From positions 248,001 through 312,000 of the forward strand of contig OZ251218.1 of assembly GCA_965240365.1 (NCBI GenBank): a DNA stretch of 64,000 nt, given 5' to 3'. Numbering within the stretch: position 1 is the stretch's first letter; every line of letters starts with the position of its first letter. The DNA is from G965240365 sp965240365. Its GTDB lineage: Bacteria > Pseudomonadota > Gammaproteobacteria > Eutrophobiales > Eutrophobiaceae. The translations under genes were made by a program, and so were the position numbers. Shown piece by piece: positions 35,450 to 44,488 of the stretch. The notes beneath the pieces are model-generated. The model was not told the origin of the DNA, ran no database searches, and saw only the letters and a list, made by a program, of their open reading frames with translations.

Positions 35450-36892
35450 TCAGGTGCTGGTTCCGCCGACGGTCAGGTCGTCAATGCGCAGGGTGGGCTG
35501 GCCGACCCCGACCGGCACTGACTGCCCATCTTTGCCGCAGGTGCCGATGCCTGAATCGAGCGCCATGTCGTTGCCGACCATGCTGACCCGGGTCAACACA
35601 TCCGGGCCATTGCCGATCAATGTGGCGCCTTTGACCGGCGCCGTAATCCTGCCGTTCTCGATCTTGTAAGCCTGGCTGGCGCTGAATACGAATTTGCCGC
35701 TGGTAATATCAACCTGGCCGCCGCCGAATTGTTGGGCGTAAATCCCCTTGTCCACCGAGGCGATGACGGCTTCAGGCTCATGCCGGCCGCCCAGCATGTA
35801 GGTGTTGGTCATGCGCGGCATCGGCAGGTGGGCGTAGGATTCCCGGCGGCCGTTGCCGGTGGGCTTCGCGCCCAGCAACCGGGCATTGTGTTTGTCCTGC
35901 ATGTAGGCCTTGAGTATGCCGCGTTCGATCAGCGTGGTGGACGCGGTCGGCGTGCCTTCATCATCAATATTGAGCGAGCCGCGGCGGTTTTCGATCGTGC
36001 CGTCATCAACTACGGTCACCTCGGGCGAGGCCACCCGCTCGCCGATGCGATCCGAAAAGGCGGAGGTTTGCTTGCGATTGAAATCGCCTTCCAGGCCGTG
36101 TCCGATCGCCTCGTGTAACAGGATCCCGGGCCAGCCGGGCCCCAATACCACCGGCATGGTTCCGGCCGGGGCCGCCTCGGCCCTGAGATTAAGCAGGGCC
36201 TGTTCGACCGCTTCTTCCACATAGCGCATGGCCATGCCGTCAGCCAAAAAGTAATCGTAGCCAAACCGGCCGCCACCGCCGGACCCGCCCTTTTCAATGC
36301 GGCCGTCCTGCTCGACAATGATATTCACATTCAGCCTGACCAGCGGGCGCACATCGGCGCTCAAGAGGCCCTGATCATCCGCGATCAGGATGGTGGTGTG
36401 GGAGCCGGCCAGGCTGATCAGCGCCTGTTTCACCCGCGGGTCCTTGTCGCGGGCCGCCCGATCCAGCCGTTTCAGCAGATCGACCTTCTCTTCAGTGCTG
36501 ATGGCGTTCAGCGGATTGTGGTCCGAATAGAGCAGCGGCGTGTCGGTCTTGCGCCAGGCTTGCAGGCGGCCGTTGTCGCCATGACTGGCGATTGAACGCG
36601 CGGCATTCGCCGCCTGGGTCAGCGCCGGCAGCATGATTTCATCGGAATAGGCGAAGCCGGTCTTTTCACCGCTGATGGCGCGCACCCCAACGCCCTGATC
36701 AATGCTGTGTGAACCTTCACGGACGATGCCGCCTTCCAGCACCCAGGACTCGGAATGCGCCGACTGAAAGTAAAGATCGGCCTGATCGATAGAGGGCAGC
36801 ATGATTCGGTCGAGCGTGTTTTGCAGATCGTTGAGTTCAAGACCGCGTTCGTTTAATAACAGATTTTGCGCAACGTTGAGTGCCTGGGTCAT
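35450..36892 (-). CDS. tldD: Metalloprotease TldD
   Basis: A 480-aa cytoplasmic protease subunit that, with TldE/PmbA, processes peptides such as CcdA or microcin precursors. The zinc motif HEAIGHGLEGD (HExxxH) is at about residue 260, and GSGGGGRFGYDYFLADG and TNTYMLGGRHEPEAVIASVD are family signatures. Length equals that of characterised TldD (about 480). The nit amidase gene lies 39 bp upstream on the same strand, a common gammaproteobacterial arrangement. No pmbA in the window. Confidence 0.95.
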   Translation of the reverse strand: MTQALNVAQNLLLNERGLELNDLQNTLDRIMLPSIDQADLYFQSAHSESWVLEGGIVREGSHSIDQGVGVRAISGEKTGFAYSDEIMLPALTQAANAARSIASHGDNGRLQAWRKTDTPLLYSDHNPLNAISTEEKVDLLKRLDRAARDKDPRVKQALISLAGSHTTILIADDQGLLSADVRPLVRLNVNIIVEQDGRIEKGGSGGGGRFGYDYFLADGMAMRYVEEAVEQALLNLRAEAAPAGTMPVVLGPGWPGILLHEAIGHGLEGDFNRKQTSAFSDRIGERVASPEVTVVDDGTIENRRGSLNIDDEGTPTASTTLIERGILKAYMQDKHNARLLGAKPTGNGRRESYAHLPMPRMTNTYMLGGRHEPEAVIASVDKGIYAQQFGGGQVDITSGKFVFSASQAYKIENGRITAPVKGATLIGNGPDVLTRVSMVGNDMALDSGIGTCGKDGQSVPVGVGQPTLRIDDLTVGGTST

Positions 36893-36931
36893 TTTTTTAT
36901 ACCTGTATTTTATGTCTGTCTTGCCGGAGAT

Positions 36932-37750
36932 TTATAAATTCATTTTGATATGCGTTATAGCAGGGAACAGGGCGCGCAGCCGGGCCTGTTTTGCAAGGTC
37001 GATCTCGGCCGTGACGACGCCTTCGCCCTTGTCCAGTCTGGCCAGTATCCTGCCCCAGGGGTCGATGATCATGCTGTGCCCCCAGGTTTCCCTGCCATTC
37101 GCGTGCTTTCCTCCCTGGTTGGAGGCGATCACATAACACAAGTTCTCAATGGCGCGGGCTTTAAGCAATATTTCCCAGTGGGCCTCGCCGGTCTTGGCGG
37201 TAAAGGCAGACGGCGCCGCTATGATCTGGACATTATCCCGGTGCATTTTCCGGTAGAGTTCCGCAAAGCGCAGGTCATAACAAATGGAGAGGCCGATATT
37301 GCCGACGCCGGTTGCGGCCACAACCACATCCCGGCCGGGCGTGAAACAGTCGGACTCCCGGTAGGCGTCCTTGCCGCTTTCATCTATCTGCACATCAAAT
37401 AAATGTATCTTGCGGTAATGGGCGCTGCATTCTCCAGCGGGATTATAAAGCAGGCTGGCCGCATAGACCTTGCCGGCCTTATCCGAACACAGGGGAATGG
37501 TGCCGCCCAGGAGCCAGAGCCGGTGCTTTCGGGCCTGTGCGGCGAGGAAGCTCTGCAAGCGGCCGGCGCCAAACGGCTCGCCAAGCGCGCGGGTTTCCTT
37601 ATCCCGTTTTGTCATCAGCGGGAAATTCTCGGGCAGGCTGATGAATGCCGCTTTTTTCAAGGCGGCTTCGGCGATCAGCCTTTCGGCAGTGGCAAGGTTT
37701 TCGGCAACGGTATCGCTGGATACCATCTGGATGGCGGCGACTATGGACAT
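36932..37750 (-). CDS. Carbon-nitrogen hydrolase (Nit1-type, deaminated glutathione amidase)
   Basis: A 272-aa nitrilase-superfamily amidase. The catalytic Glu-Lys-Cys triad is visible: LPENFPLM, YRKIHLFDVQ and SICYDLRFAELYRK. RAIENLCYVIASNQGGKH and SMIIDPWGRILARL are typical of the Nit1 group, which repairs deaminated glutathione. It forms a unit with tldD downstream. Confidence 0.9.
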   Translation of the reverse strand: MSIVAAIQMVSSDTVAENLATAERLIAEAALKKAAFISLPENFPLMTKRDKETRALGEPFGAGRLQSFLAAQARKHRLWLLGGTIPLCSDKAGKVYAASLLYNPAGECSAHYRKIHLFDVQIDESGKDAYRESDCFTPGRDVVVAATGVGNIGLSICYDLRFAELYRKMHRDNVQIIAAPSAFTAKTGEAHWEILLKARAIENLCYVIASNQGGKHANGRETWGHSMIIDPWGRILARLDKGEGVVTAEIDLAKQARLRALFPAITHIKMNL

Positions 37751-37937
37751 GGGCGGGATTATACTTGAGATTCATAGAAACACTAAAAGGGAAACGCTAA
37801 AGCGGCAGCCTGCATCAATGCCCGCGCGCTGCTTTTCAAAAGTGCCCCCGATTGCGGGCGGTTTAATCAAGGCTGTATCGTTGTGCGGCGATACCATATA
37901 ATCACGGCTTTTTTGACCACCTTTTGAGATTCTCAAA

Positions 37938-39137
37938 TTGAACCAGGAATTTGCGCGCATCGGCCGTTTGCCGCCTTATGTCTTCAATATTGTCAATGAG
38001 TTGAAGATGGCCGCGCGGCGGCGCGGCGAGGATATTATCGACTTCGGTATGGGCAACCCCGACCAGCCGACACCGGCGCATATTGTTGACAAACTGGTAG
38101 AGGTCTCCCGACGGGATGATACGCATCGCTATTCGATCTCGCGCGGTATTCCGCGCCTGCGGCGGGCGATCTGCAACTGGTACAAGTCCCGCTATGATGT
38201 TGACCTGGACCCGGATTCCGAGGCCATCGTGACGCTCGGCTCCAAAGAGGGGCTGGCGCATCTGGCGCTGGCCGTTATTGAACGGGGCGACGCGGTGCTG
38301 ACGCCAAACCCGGCCTATCCGATTCATCCCTTCGGTTTTGTCATTGCCGGCGCCGATGTGAGGCATGTGCCGATCGGGCCGGATATTGATTTCTTCCAGG
38401 AACTGCAAAAGGCGATCCGGGATTGCTGGCCAAAACCCAAGCTGCTGTTGATCAATTTTCCGGGCAACCCGACCGGGCAGTGCGTTGATCTGGCATTCTT
38501 CAGCCGGATCATCGAGATTGCCAGGGAGCATAAGCTCTGGGTGGTGCAGGATCTGGCCTATGCGGATATTGTCTTTGACGGCTACCGCGCGCCGTCAATA
38601 TTGCAAGTGCCGGGGGCGAAGGAGTTTGCCGTCGAGTTTTTCTCGCTGTCGAAGAGTTATAACATGCCGGGCTGGCGGGTCGGCTTCATGGCCGGGAATC
38701 CAACCCTGGTGCATGCGCTGACACGGATCAAATCTTATCTGGACTACGGCATGTTTACCCCGATCCAGGTCGCCGCGATTACGGCGCTGGAGGACGATCA
38801 GCGCTGTGTCGCCGAGATTCGTGACAAGTATTGCAGACGCCGCAATATTCTGTGTGACGGTTTGAACGCCGCCGGCTGGGAAGTGGAACGGCCACGGGCG
38901 ACCATGTTTGTCTGGGCGCCGATCCCGGAACCCTGGCGTGGCATGGGCTCGCTGGAATTCTCAAAAAAGCTGCTGCTTGAGGCAAAAGTGGCCACCTCGC
39001 CCGGCATCGGCTTTGGCAGTTATGGCGATCATTATGTGCGTTTTGCCCTGATCGAAAATGAACATCGCACCCGCCAGGCATTAAGGAATATCCGCGCCCT
39101 GTTGCGCGCGGAGCCCCCGCGCGTGAACACGGCCTGA
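37938..39137 (+). CDS. alaC: Alanine/glutamate-pyruvate aminotransferase (AlaC type)
   Basis: A 399-aa PLP-dependent class I/II aminotransferase. FGMGNPDQPTP and LINFPGNPTGQCVD are fold motifs. The PLP lysine is in FFSLSKSYNMPGWRVGF, and VRFALIENEHRTRQA is the C-terminal Arg motif. It starts with TTG at 37938; no ATG gives a comparable N-terminus (NQEFARIGRLPPYVFNIV). It lies directly upstream of hom and thrC, as in many gammaproteobacteria. Confidence 0.92.
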   Translation: MNQEFARIGRLPPYVFNIVNELKMAARRRGEDIIDFGMGNPDQPTPAHIVDKLVEVSRRDDTHRYSISRGIPRLRRAICNWYKSRYDVDLDPDSEAIVTLGSKEGLAHLALAVIERGDAVLTPNPAYPIHPFGFVIAGADVRHVPIGPDIDFFQELQKAIRDCWPKPKLLLINFPGNPTGQCVDLAFFSRIIEIAREHKLWVVQDLAYADIVFDGYRAPSILQVPGAKEFAVEFFSLSKSYNMPGWRVGFMAGNPTLVHALTRIKSYLDYGMFTPIQVAAITALEDDQRCVAEIRDKYCRRRNILCDGLNAAGWEVERPRATMFVWAPIPEPWRGMGSLEFSKKLLLEAKVATSPGIGFGSYGDHYVRFALIENEHRTRQALRNIRALLRAEPPRVNTA

Positions 39138-39224
39138 ACCCGCGGCCGGATTATGAAACTCCTGATTCAGTCAGCGCGTTTTCTTTTATTATTTTAATCG
39201 TTCTTATAAACCGACAAATACATT

Positions 39225-40538
39225 ATGGAACCTGTAAAGATAGGCTTACTGGGACTCGGCACGGTGGGCGGCGGCACCGTCAATGTGCTCGCCCAAAATG
39301 CCGATGAAATCGCGCGCCGCGCCGGGCGCGGCATCCGCATCACGCATGCCGCGGCGCGGGAATATGACGCCGATCGGATTGAGGGACTGGACCGGATCGA
39401 AACGCTTTCAGACGACGCCTTTGCCGTGGTCAACGACCCGGCCGTGGAGATCGTCATTGAACTCATCGGCGGCTGTTCGCCGGCGCGCGAACTGGTGTTG
39501 CGGGCGATTGAGAACGGCAAGCATGTGGTGACCGCCAACAAGGCCCTGATCGCGTTGCATGGCAATCAAATCTTTGCCGCGGCCGAGGCGCGGGGGGTCA
39601 TGGTCGCATTCGAGGCGGCCGTTGGTGGCGGCATCCCGATCATAAAGGCGCTGCGGGAAGGTCTGGCCGCCAACCGGATCGAATGGATTGCCGGCATTAT
39701 CAATGGCACCGGCAACTACATTCTGAGCGAAATGCGCGATATGGGCCATGATTTTGCCGCGGCCTTGGAGGAGGCGCAGGCGCTCGGTTATGCCGAGGCG
39801 GATCCGGGCTTTGATGTCGAGGGCACGGATGCGGCCCACAAACTGACCATCCTGGCCGCCATCGCCTTCGGTATGCCCTTGCAGTTTGACCAGACCTACA
39901 CCGAGGGGATCACCCGGATTGAATTACAGGATGTGGCCTACGCCGGCGAACTGGGCTATCGCATTAAACACTTGGGCATCGCGCGCCGCGGCCGGGACGG
40001 CATCGAGCAGCGCGTCCACCCGACCCTGATCCCGGAACGCCGTTTGCTGGCCAATGTCAATGGCGTGATGAACGCGGTGCTGATCAACAGCAATGCGCTT
40101 GGGCCGACGCTTTATTACGGCGCCGGGGCCGGTTCCGAACCCACGGCCTCGGCGGTGCTGGCCGATGTCGTTGACGTGGCGCGCGCCTTAACCGGCGCGC
40201 CCGAAAACCGGGCGCCGCACCTTGCCTTTCAGGCGGATGCCCTGATCGATCTTGATATTCTGCCGATAAGCGAGATCGAAACGGCCTATTACCTTAGAAT
40301 GAACGCGCTGGACAAGCCCGGCGTGCTGGCGGATGTGACCCGCATCCTCGCCGATTTCGGGATCAGCATTGAAGCCATATTGCAGAAAGAGCCGGCGCCC
40401 GCGGCCAATTACGTGCCGATCATCTTGCTGACCCAGCGCACCAAAGAGAAAAACATGAATGCCGCGCTGGACGGGATCGAACAACTGGCCGCGATCGAGG
40501 GCCGGGTCATGCGCATTCGCATGGAAACACTGGAATAA
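39225..40538 (+). CDS. hom: Homoserine dehydrogenase
   Basis: A 437-aa enzyme converting aspartate semialdehyde to homoserine with NAD(P)H. The N-terminal Rossmann motif is GLLGLGTVGGGTVNVL. NKALIALHGNQIF, VGGGIPIIKALREGL and GYAEADPGFDVEGTDAAHKL are catalytic-domain signatures. A C-terminal ACT domain (YYLRMNALDKPGVLADVTRI) suggests feedback control by threonine. thrC begins 7 bp downstream. Confidence 0.96.
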   Translation: MEPVKIGLLGLGTVGGGTVNVLAQNADEIARRAGRGIRITHAAAREYDADRIEGLDRIETLSDDAFAVVNDPAVEIVIELIGGCSPARELVLRAIENGKHVVTANKALIALHGNQIFAAAEARGVMVAFEAAVGGGIPIIKALREGLAANRIEWIAGIINGTGNYILSEMRDMGHDFAAALEEAQALGYAEADPGFDVEGTDAAHKLTILAAIAFGMPLQFDQTYTEGITRIELQDVAYAGELGYRIKHLGIARRGRDGIEQRVHPTLIPERRLLANVNGVMNAVLINSNALGPTLYYGAGAGSEPTASAVLADVVDVARALTGAPENRAPHLAFQADALIDLDILPISEIETAYYLRMNALDKPGVLADVTRILADFGISIEAILQKEPAPAANYVPIILLTQRTKEKNMNAALDGIEQLAAIEGRVMRIRMETLE

Positions 40539-40545
40539 CAATTTA

Positions 40546-41700
40546 ATGACACTGCCTTTACCAAAGCCGTATCTAAGCGGGCCGCGCCTGGCCGGCCCCC
40601 GCCAGGGCGGCCTGATCGAGCGCTACCGGGATCGCTTGCCGGTCGCCGCGGATACCCGCCTGATCAGCCTCAATGAGGGCGATACACCCCTGATAAAGCT
40701 GCATAACATCCCCAAGCTGCTGGCCGCCGAGGTCGATATCTATGTGAAGTATGAGGGCCTGAACCCGACCGGGTCCTTCAAGGACCGCGGCATGACGATG
40801 GCGGTCACCAAGGCGGTTGAAGCCGGCGCAGAGGCCATCATCTGCGCCTCGACCGGCAATACATCGGCATCGGCCGCCGCTTACGCGGCGCGGGCCGGTA
40901 TCGCGGCCTTTGTGCTGATTCCGGGCGGCAAGATCGCCCAGGGCAAGCTGGCCCAGGCCATGATCGCCGGGTCGATTGTGATCCAGATCAAGGGCAACTT
41001 TGATGACGGGATGCGTCTGGTCAAGGCCGTCGCCGCCGAAGCGCCGGTTACGCTGGTCAACTCGGTCAACCCCTATCGCTTGCAGGGACAGAAAACGGCG
41101 GCCTTCGAGATCATCGAAGCGCTGGGCCGCGCCCCGGACTTTCACTGTTTGCCGGTGGGTAATGCCGGCAATATCACGGCCCACTGGATGGGTTACAGCG
41201 AATATGCCGGCGCCGACAACAAAGCCGATAATAATGACCAAGGCGCCTTTGAAGGCGGCGCCCTGGGGCGGCCAAAGATGGTGGGCTATCAGGCCAGCGG
41301 CGCGGCGCCGTTTATGCGCGGCGTCATGGTTGACAAGCCCGAGACCGTGGCCACGGCGATCCGGATCGGTCATCCGCAATCCTGGGACTATGCCTGGAAT
41401 GCGCATAAAGAATCGGGCGGCTGGTTTGATGAATGCAGCGATAAAGAAATTCTCGCCGCGCAAAAACTGCTGGCGAGCAAGGAAGGCATTTTCTGCGAAC
41501 CGGCCTCGGCGGCGTCCGTGGCCGGCGCCATGCGTGATATAAAATCCGGCAAGATCCCGGCTAACAGTTGTGTGGTATGCACCCTGACTGGCCACGGCCT
41601 GAAAGACCCGGACACCGCGATCAAGCAAAGCACGACGCCGGTGATCGAGGTTGAAGCCGAACTGGACGGGGTCAGGGCGGCCATACTGGATAATTTGTAG
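40546..41700 (+). CDS. thrC: Threonine synthase
   Basis: A 384-aa PLP enzyme making threonine from O-phosphohomoserine. The PLP lysine is in NPTGSFKDRGMTMAVTKA; ASTGNTSASAAAYAARAG and PVGNAGNITAHWMGY bind the cofactor phosphate. The start at 40546 (MTLPLPKPYLSGPRL) is preferred because the longer frame to 40459 overlaps hom out of frame and reads as a shadow. It is the short form of the enzyme, in an operon with hom. Confidence 0.94.
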   Translation: MTLPLPKPYLSGPRLAGPRQGGLIERYRDRLPVAADTRLISLNEGDTPLIKLHNIPKLLAAEVDIYVKYEGLNPTGSFKDRGMTMAVTKAVEAGAEAIICASTGNTSASAAAYAARAGIAAFVLIPGGKIAQGKLAQAMIAGSIVIQIKGNFDDGMRLVKAVAAEAPVTLVNSVNPYRLQGQKTAAFEIIEALGRAPDFHCLPVGNAGNITAHWMGYSEYAGADNKADNNDQGAFEGGALGRPKMVGYQASGAAPFMRGVMVDKPETVATAIRIGHPQSWDYAWNAHKESGGWFDECSDKEILAAQKLLASKEGIFCEPASAASVAGAMRDIKSGKIPANSCVVCTLTGHGLKDPDTAIKQSTTPVIEVEAELDGVRAAILDNL

Positions 41701-41703
41701 GCT

Positions 41704-41803
41704 GTAAATGACGCCAGTCATTGCTTTTGAAGCAGAGTAAAAATTGCATTAATTAGTATCACGTGTTCTGATCTGATTGGTCTCATAGGTATTGAACCCG
41801 GAC
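41704..41803. repeat. Decayed MITE copy and a dispersed GGTATTGAACCCGG motif
   Basis: AATGACGCCAGTCATTG then TTTTGAAGCAGAGTAAAAATTGCATT (41707-41749) is a degenerate copy of the interior of the roughly 150-bp MITE. It is followed by CTGATTGGTCTCATAGGTAT and TGAACCCGGAC (41773-41803), a motif found four times in the window. Confidence 0.5.
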
Positions 41804-41825
41804 AGTTCATTGACAGACCACCTGT

Positions 41826-41965
41826 AGCAATCTATGCTGACATTGTTCCCGCTCTGCCTTGCATCGGGCTTGGTAAGTCCACGAAAGTGGCCACCATACG
41901 GCGGAAATTGCAATCCGGCATGGTGTCTTGCAAGGCCTGGGATTCTCGCCGGGCCTTTTGCTTTT
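41826..41965 (+). ncRNA. Candidate small structured RNA ending in a terminator
   Basis: Between thrC and an AT-rich unknown gene, this stretch shows a CCAC-GAAA-GTGG tetraloop hairpin (41879-41890) and a longer-range pairing CACCAT/ATGGTG (41892-41897 with 41920-41925). A strong final hairpin is followed by T residues. No known RNA family recognised. It could also be the 5' leader of the downstream gene. Confidence 0.3.
41930..41965 (+). terminator. Rho-independent terminator-like hairpin
   Basis: GCAAGGCCTGG, loop GATTCTCG, then CCGGGCCTTTTGC followed by TTTT. It lies 230 bp after thrC and 13 bp before the ATG at 41978, so it could end the hom-thrC transcript, end a small RNA, or attenuate the gene downstream. 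Confidence 0.55.
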
Positions 41966-41977
41966 AGATTAAAATCA

Positions 41978-42700
41978 ATGAGAATCTTTTTAATCATTTT
42001 TCTGTCTTATCCAATCAATGTTCTTGGTTGGCAGTATAGCGTAATAGATGGAAGATATAACTGTCCTGAAATAGATAACTCGTACGAGTGCGCCCTGTAT
42101 ATTGAGCGTCATGAACTTTCCGACCAGTCATTCTTTAGACGCACAGATGAAAAAACTATTGTTTTAAGCCTGAGGAACGGCGAGAAAATTATCCTTGAAA
42201 ATAACAATTCAGAAATTGATACGCGGGCCTCGTTTGCCGTTTTGGAATATATAGCAAAGATGGACTCTGTAGTTGTGCTGCGACAATACTATGAAGGCGC
42301 TGCGTATTTATTGATTAACCTTTCTTCAGGTGTTCAGAAAAAGCTCAGAGGTTATCCGGCAGTTTCACCTGACGGTCGGTCAATTGTTGTTGCAGATCAA
42401 GATTTATTTGCGGGTTACAATGACAACATATTTCAGGTTTATCGTATTGAAGATGAATGGCGTCTGGAGTTCGAAGAAGAGCCAACTGACTGGGGGCCGG
42501 ATCAGGTAAAATGGATCGGAAACAATTGTCTGAGCTTTATCAAAGTCACGGTAAACTCGGAACACTTTGAAAAAAGATCTTTACCTTTATATATAAATGA
42601 AACAATGATATTGCGGCGCGCCAGCGCCGGTTGGAAAATTGTGCCTGGCGAAGGCATGCAGTCCGACAACAATTCGGCCGCGCCGTTTCTTTGCCAATAA
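41978..42700 (+). CDS. Hypothetical exported protein, AT-rich
   Basis: A 240-aa protein starting with a short hydrophobic signal-like segment (MRIFLIIFLSYPINVLGW); the start at 41978 is chosen for this. The rest is beta-rich and resembles a partial beta-propeller (IVLSLRNGEKIIL, GYPAVSPDGRSIVVADQDL, WIGNNCLSFIKVTVN). No family recognised. Base composition is clearly lower in GC than the flanking hom-thrC and recJ regions, as is that of the next gene, suggesting both were acquired together. Confidence 0.65.
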   Translation: MRIFLIIFLSYPINVLGWQYSVIDGRYNCPEIDNSYECALYIERHELSDQSFFRRTDEKTIVLSLRNGEKIILENNNSEIDTRASFAVLEYIAKMDSVVVLRQYYEGAAYLLINLSSGVQKKLRGYPAVSPDGRSIVVADQDLFAGYNDNIFQVYRIEDEWRLEFEEEPTDWGPDQVKWIGNNCLSFIKVTVNSEHFEKRSLPLYINETMILRRASAGWKIVPGEGMQSDNNSAAPFLCQ

Positions 42701-42729
42701 TACAGAACGTTAAGCGTATATAGAAATAT

Positions 42730-43206
42730 ATGAAGATTGCTCATTGGTTTAAACAATACTGGATTTTAATTTCCAGAATATTGGGGCTTTTAGCTTCCAT
42801 CATCATAATAGTAACTTTTACGCTTGAACTCTTTAAGTCCGGCAGAGAGATTCCGGAATACACTGGCGCCCTGGACTCTGAGTTTTCCGAGTTTATATGG
42901 GCAAACACAGACAACATATTCAAGATGCAACTACAGTTCAATGGACAGCAAAGCAGAGAGATAGTGGATTGGCTTAATGAAAAGAATGCAGAAAAAATTA
43001 TTTGGTTTTTCGTAGAACATGACGGCGCCGGCACAGAGTTTGGCTTTTTTCGCGATGACCCGGAAATTCATTTAAATACCAGATATGTGTCGGACATCCA
43101 TACCAGCGGGTATTTTAAGGTGCATAGTATCCAGGGGCCATATCAGGGATGGATGTCGGTAACGCTTAAAGCCGTGGGGCGCGAGCATATCAAACCGCTG
43201 TGGTGA
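42730..43206 (+). CDS. Hypothetical membrane-anchored protein, AT-rich
   Basis: A 158-aa protein with one N-terminal membrane segment (ILGLLASIIIIVTFTLELF, about residues 17-35) and a soluble domain with no recognised family (VDWLNEKNAEKIIWFFVEHD, HTSGYFKVHSIQGPYQGWMS). It follows the previous unknown gene by 29 bp on the same strand and shares its low GC, so the two probably form a transferred pair. Confidence 0.62.
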   Translation: MKIAHWFKQYWILISRILGLLASIIIIVTFTLELFKSGREIPEYTGALDSEFSEFIWANTDNIFKMQLQFNGQQSREIVDWLNEKNAEKIIWFFVEHDGAGTEFGFFRDDPEIHLNTRYVSDIHTSGYFKVHSIQGPYQGWMSVTLKAVGREHIKPLW

Positions 43207-43465
43207 AACAATTTTAGGAAATGACTTAAATACTAAAGCCATCCTTGCGATAGATATAAGAATGTAAATTATAGGGTGGCGTTTGGAACCGGCCGCCGCT
43301 CTGCCGCCTGCATTCTGTAGGCACATTTTCTCAATGAGGATTGCCCGGATGCGCCTGTCCGCCCCTCCGTCATTGCGGCAAAAAAAGGAATGGCATGACC
43401 TGTTGCTTGCCGCCGGGTTAAAATACCTGCCTACAGCAGGCCGGCAGCAAGCAGGATGAGCGGAA

Positions 43466-44488
43466 ATGCGTAAATTAACGGTGTTTATACCGGGACTATT
43501 GGGGCCTGATATTGCCTTTCATCCCGATGATCTGCCCGGTTTGCCTGCCTTAAACTGGTTACTCGGCCGGGGCCGGCGGCGATCAGCGGTTGCGACAGTT
43601 TCACCAGGCTACGGGCTGTGTGAATTGTGCGGCCTGGGCCGGGGGCATGAAGATGATTATCCGATTGCCGCGATAACCCGTTTGAGCGAGGGCGGCCCAC
43701 GGCCGGAAGGGCTGTGGTTGCGCGCCGATCCGGCGCATGTTGCGGCCGACCGGGACGGCTTGATCCTGCTTGATGATCGGCGTTTTAGTCTGAGTCTGTC
43801 TGACGCGCATGAATTGGCCGCCGCCGTTGATCCCCTGTTAAAATCACACGGGCTGAAACTGGAAATCCCGGCGTCTTGTCGCTGGTATATCCGTCTCTCC
43901 GCCCGGCTGGCGTTAAAGACGACGCCCCTGGATGCGGTTGTCGGCCGGGATATTCTGCCGCGGATGCCGGGCGGGGATGACCGTATCAAACTCGCGCGGC
44001 TCTTGAATGAGATACAAATGACATTACATTCCGCGTTGATCAATGAACAGAGGCAAAGACAAAAATTACTACCGATCAACAGCCTCTGGTTCTGGGGTTA
44101 CGGATCGCTGCCTGAGACCATTGAACGCCGCTGGTCGTTTATCGCGGGTGACGAAAGTCTGGCAAAGGGGCTCGCGCTGCTTGCCGAAATCCCTTTTCAG
44201 CCCGTGCCGGGGCATTATGAGCAGCTTGAACATGCCCCGGAAGATGGCAGCGGTCTGGTGGTGATCAACGCCCTGCAAAGGTTCAGCGACTATCAGGACC
44301 CGGAGGGCTGGCTGGCGGCCCTGCCGGAATATGAGAAAAACTGGTTTTTGCCGCTGCAACGGGCCTTTAAGTCAGGACGGATGGCCTGTCTTGAGATCAG
44401 AACGGAACGCGACAGCATTACTCTCGGCAAAAGCGCCCGTTTTAAATTCTGGAAAAATGATAAAACCCTGCAATCGTTCAGAAAATGA
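43466..44488 (+). CDS. Phosphoglycerate-mutase-like (alkaline phosphatase superfamily) protein linked to recJ
   Basis: A 340-aa protein of the group annotated as cofactor-independent phosphoglycerate mutase-like, commonly found just before recJ in beta- and gammaproteobacteria. SPGYGLCELCGLG, LWLRADPAHVAADRDGLIL and LPINSLWFWGYGSLP are its recognisable motifs. It is much shorter than true iPGM (about 510 aa) and I see no full set of metal ligands, so catalysis is uncertain. A small palindrome lies just upstream (43425-43440). It overlaps recJ as ATGA. Confidence 0.75.
   Translation: MRKLTVFIPGLLGPDIAFHPDDLPGLPALNWLLGRGRRRSAVATVSPGYGLCELCGLGRGHEDDYPIAAITRLSEGGPRPEGLWLRADPAHVAADRDGLILLDDRRFSLSLSDAHELAAAVDPLLKSHGLKLEIPASCRWYIRLSARLALKTTPLDAVVGRDILPRMPGGDDRIKLARLLNEIQMTLHSALINEQRQRQKLLPINSLWFWGYGSLPETIERRWSFIAGDESLAKGLALLAEIPFQPVPGHYEQLEHAPEDGSGLVVINALQRFSDYQDPEGWLAALPEYEKNWFLPLQRAFKSGRMACLEIRTERDSITLGKSARFKFWKNDKTLQSFRK

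Noticed and set aside
40573..41721. 382-codon minus-strand open frame opposite thrC
   Set aside because: Complete antisense overlap with a threonine synthase having all PLP motifs.
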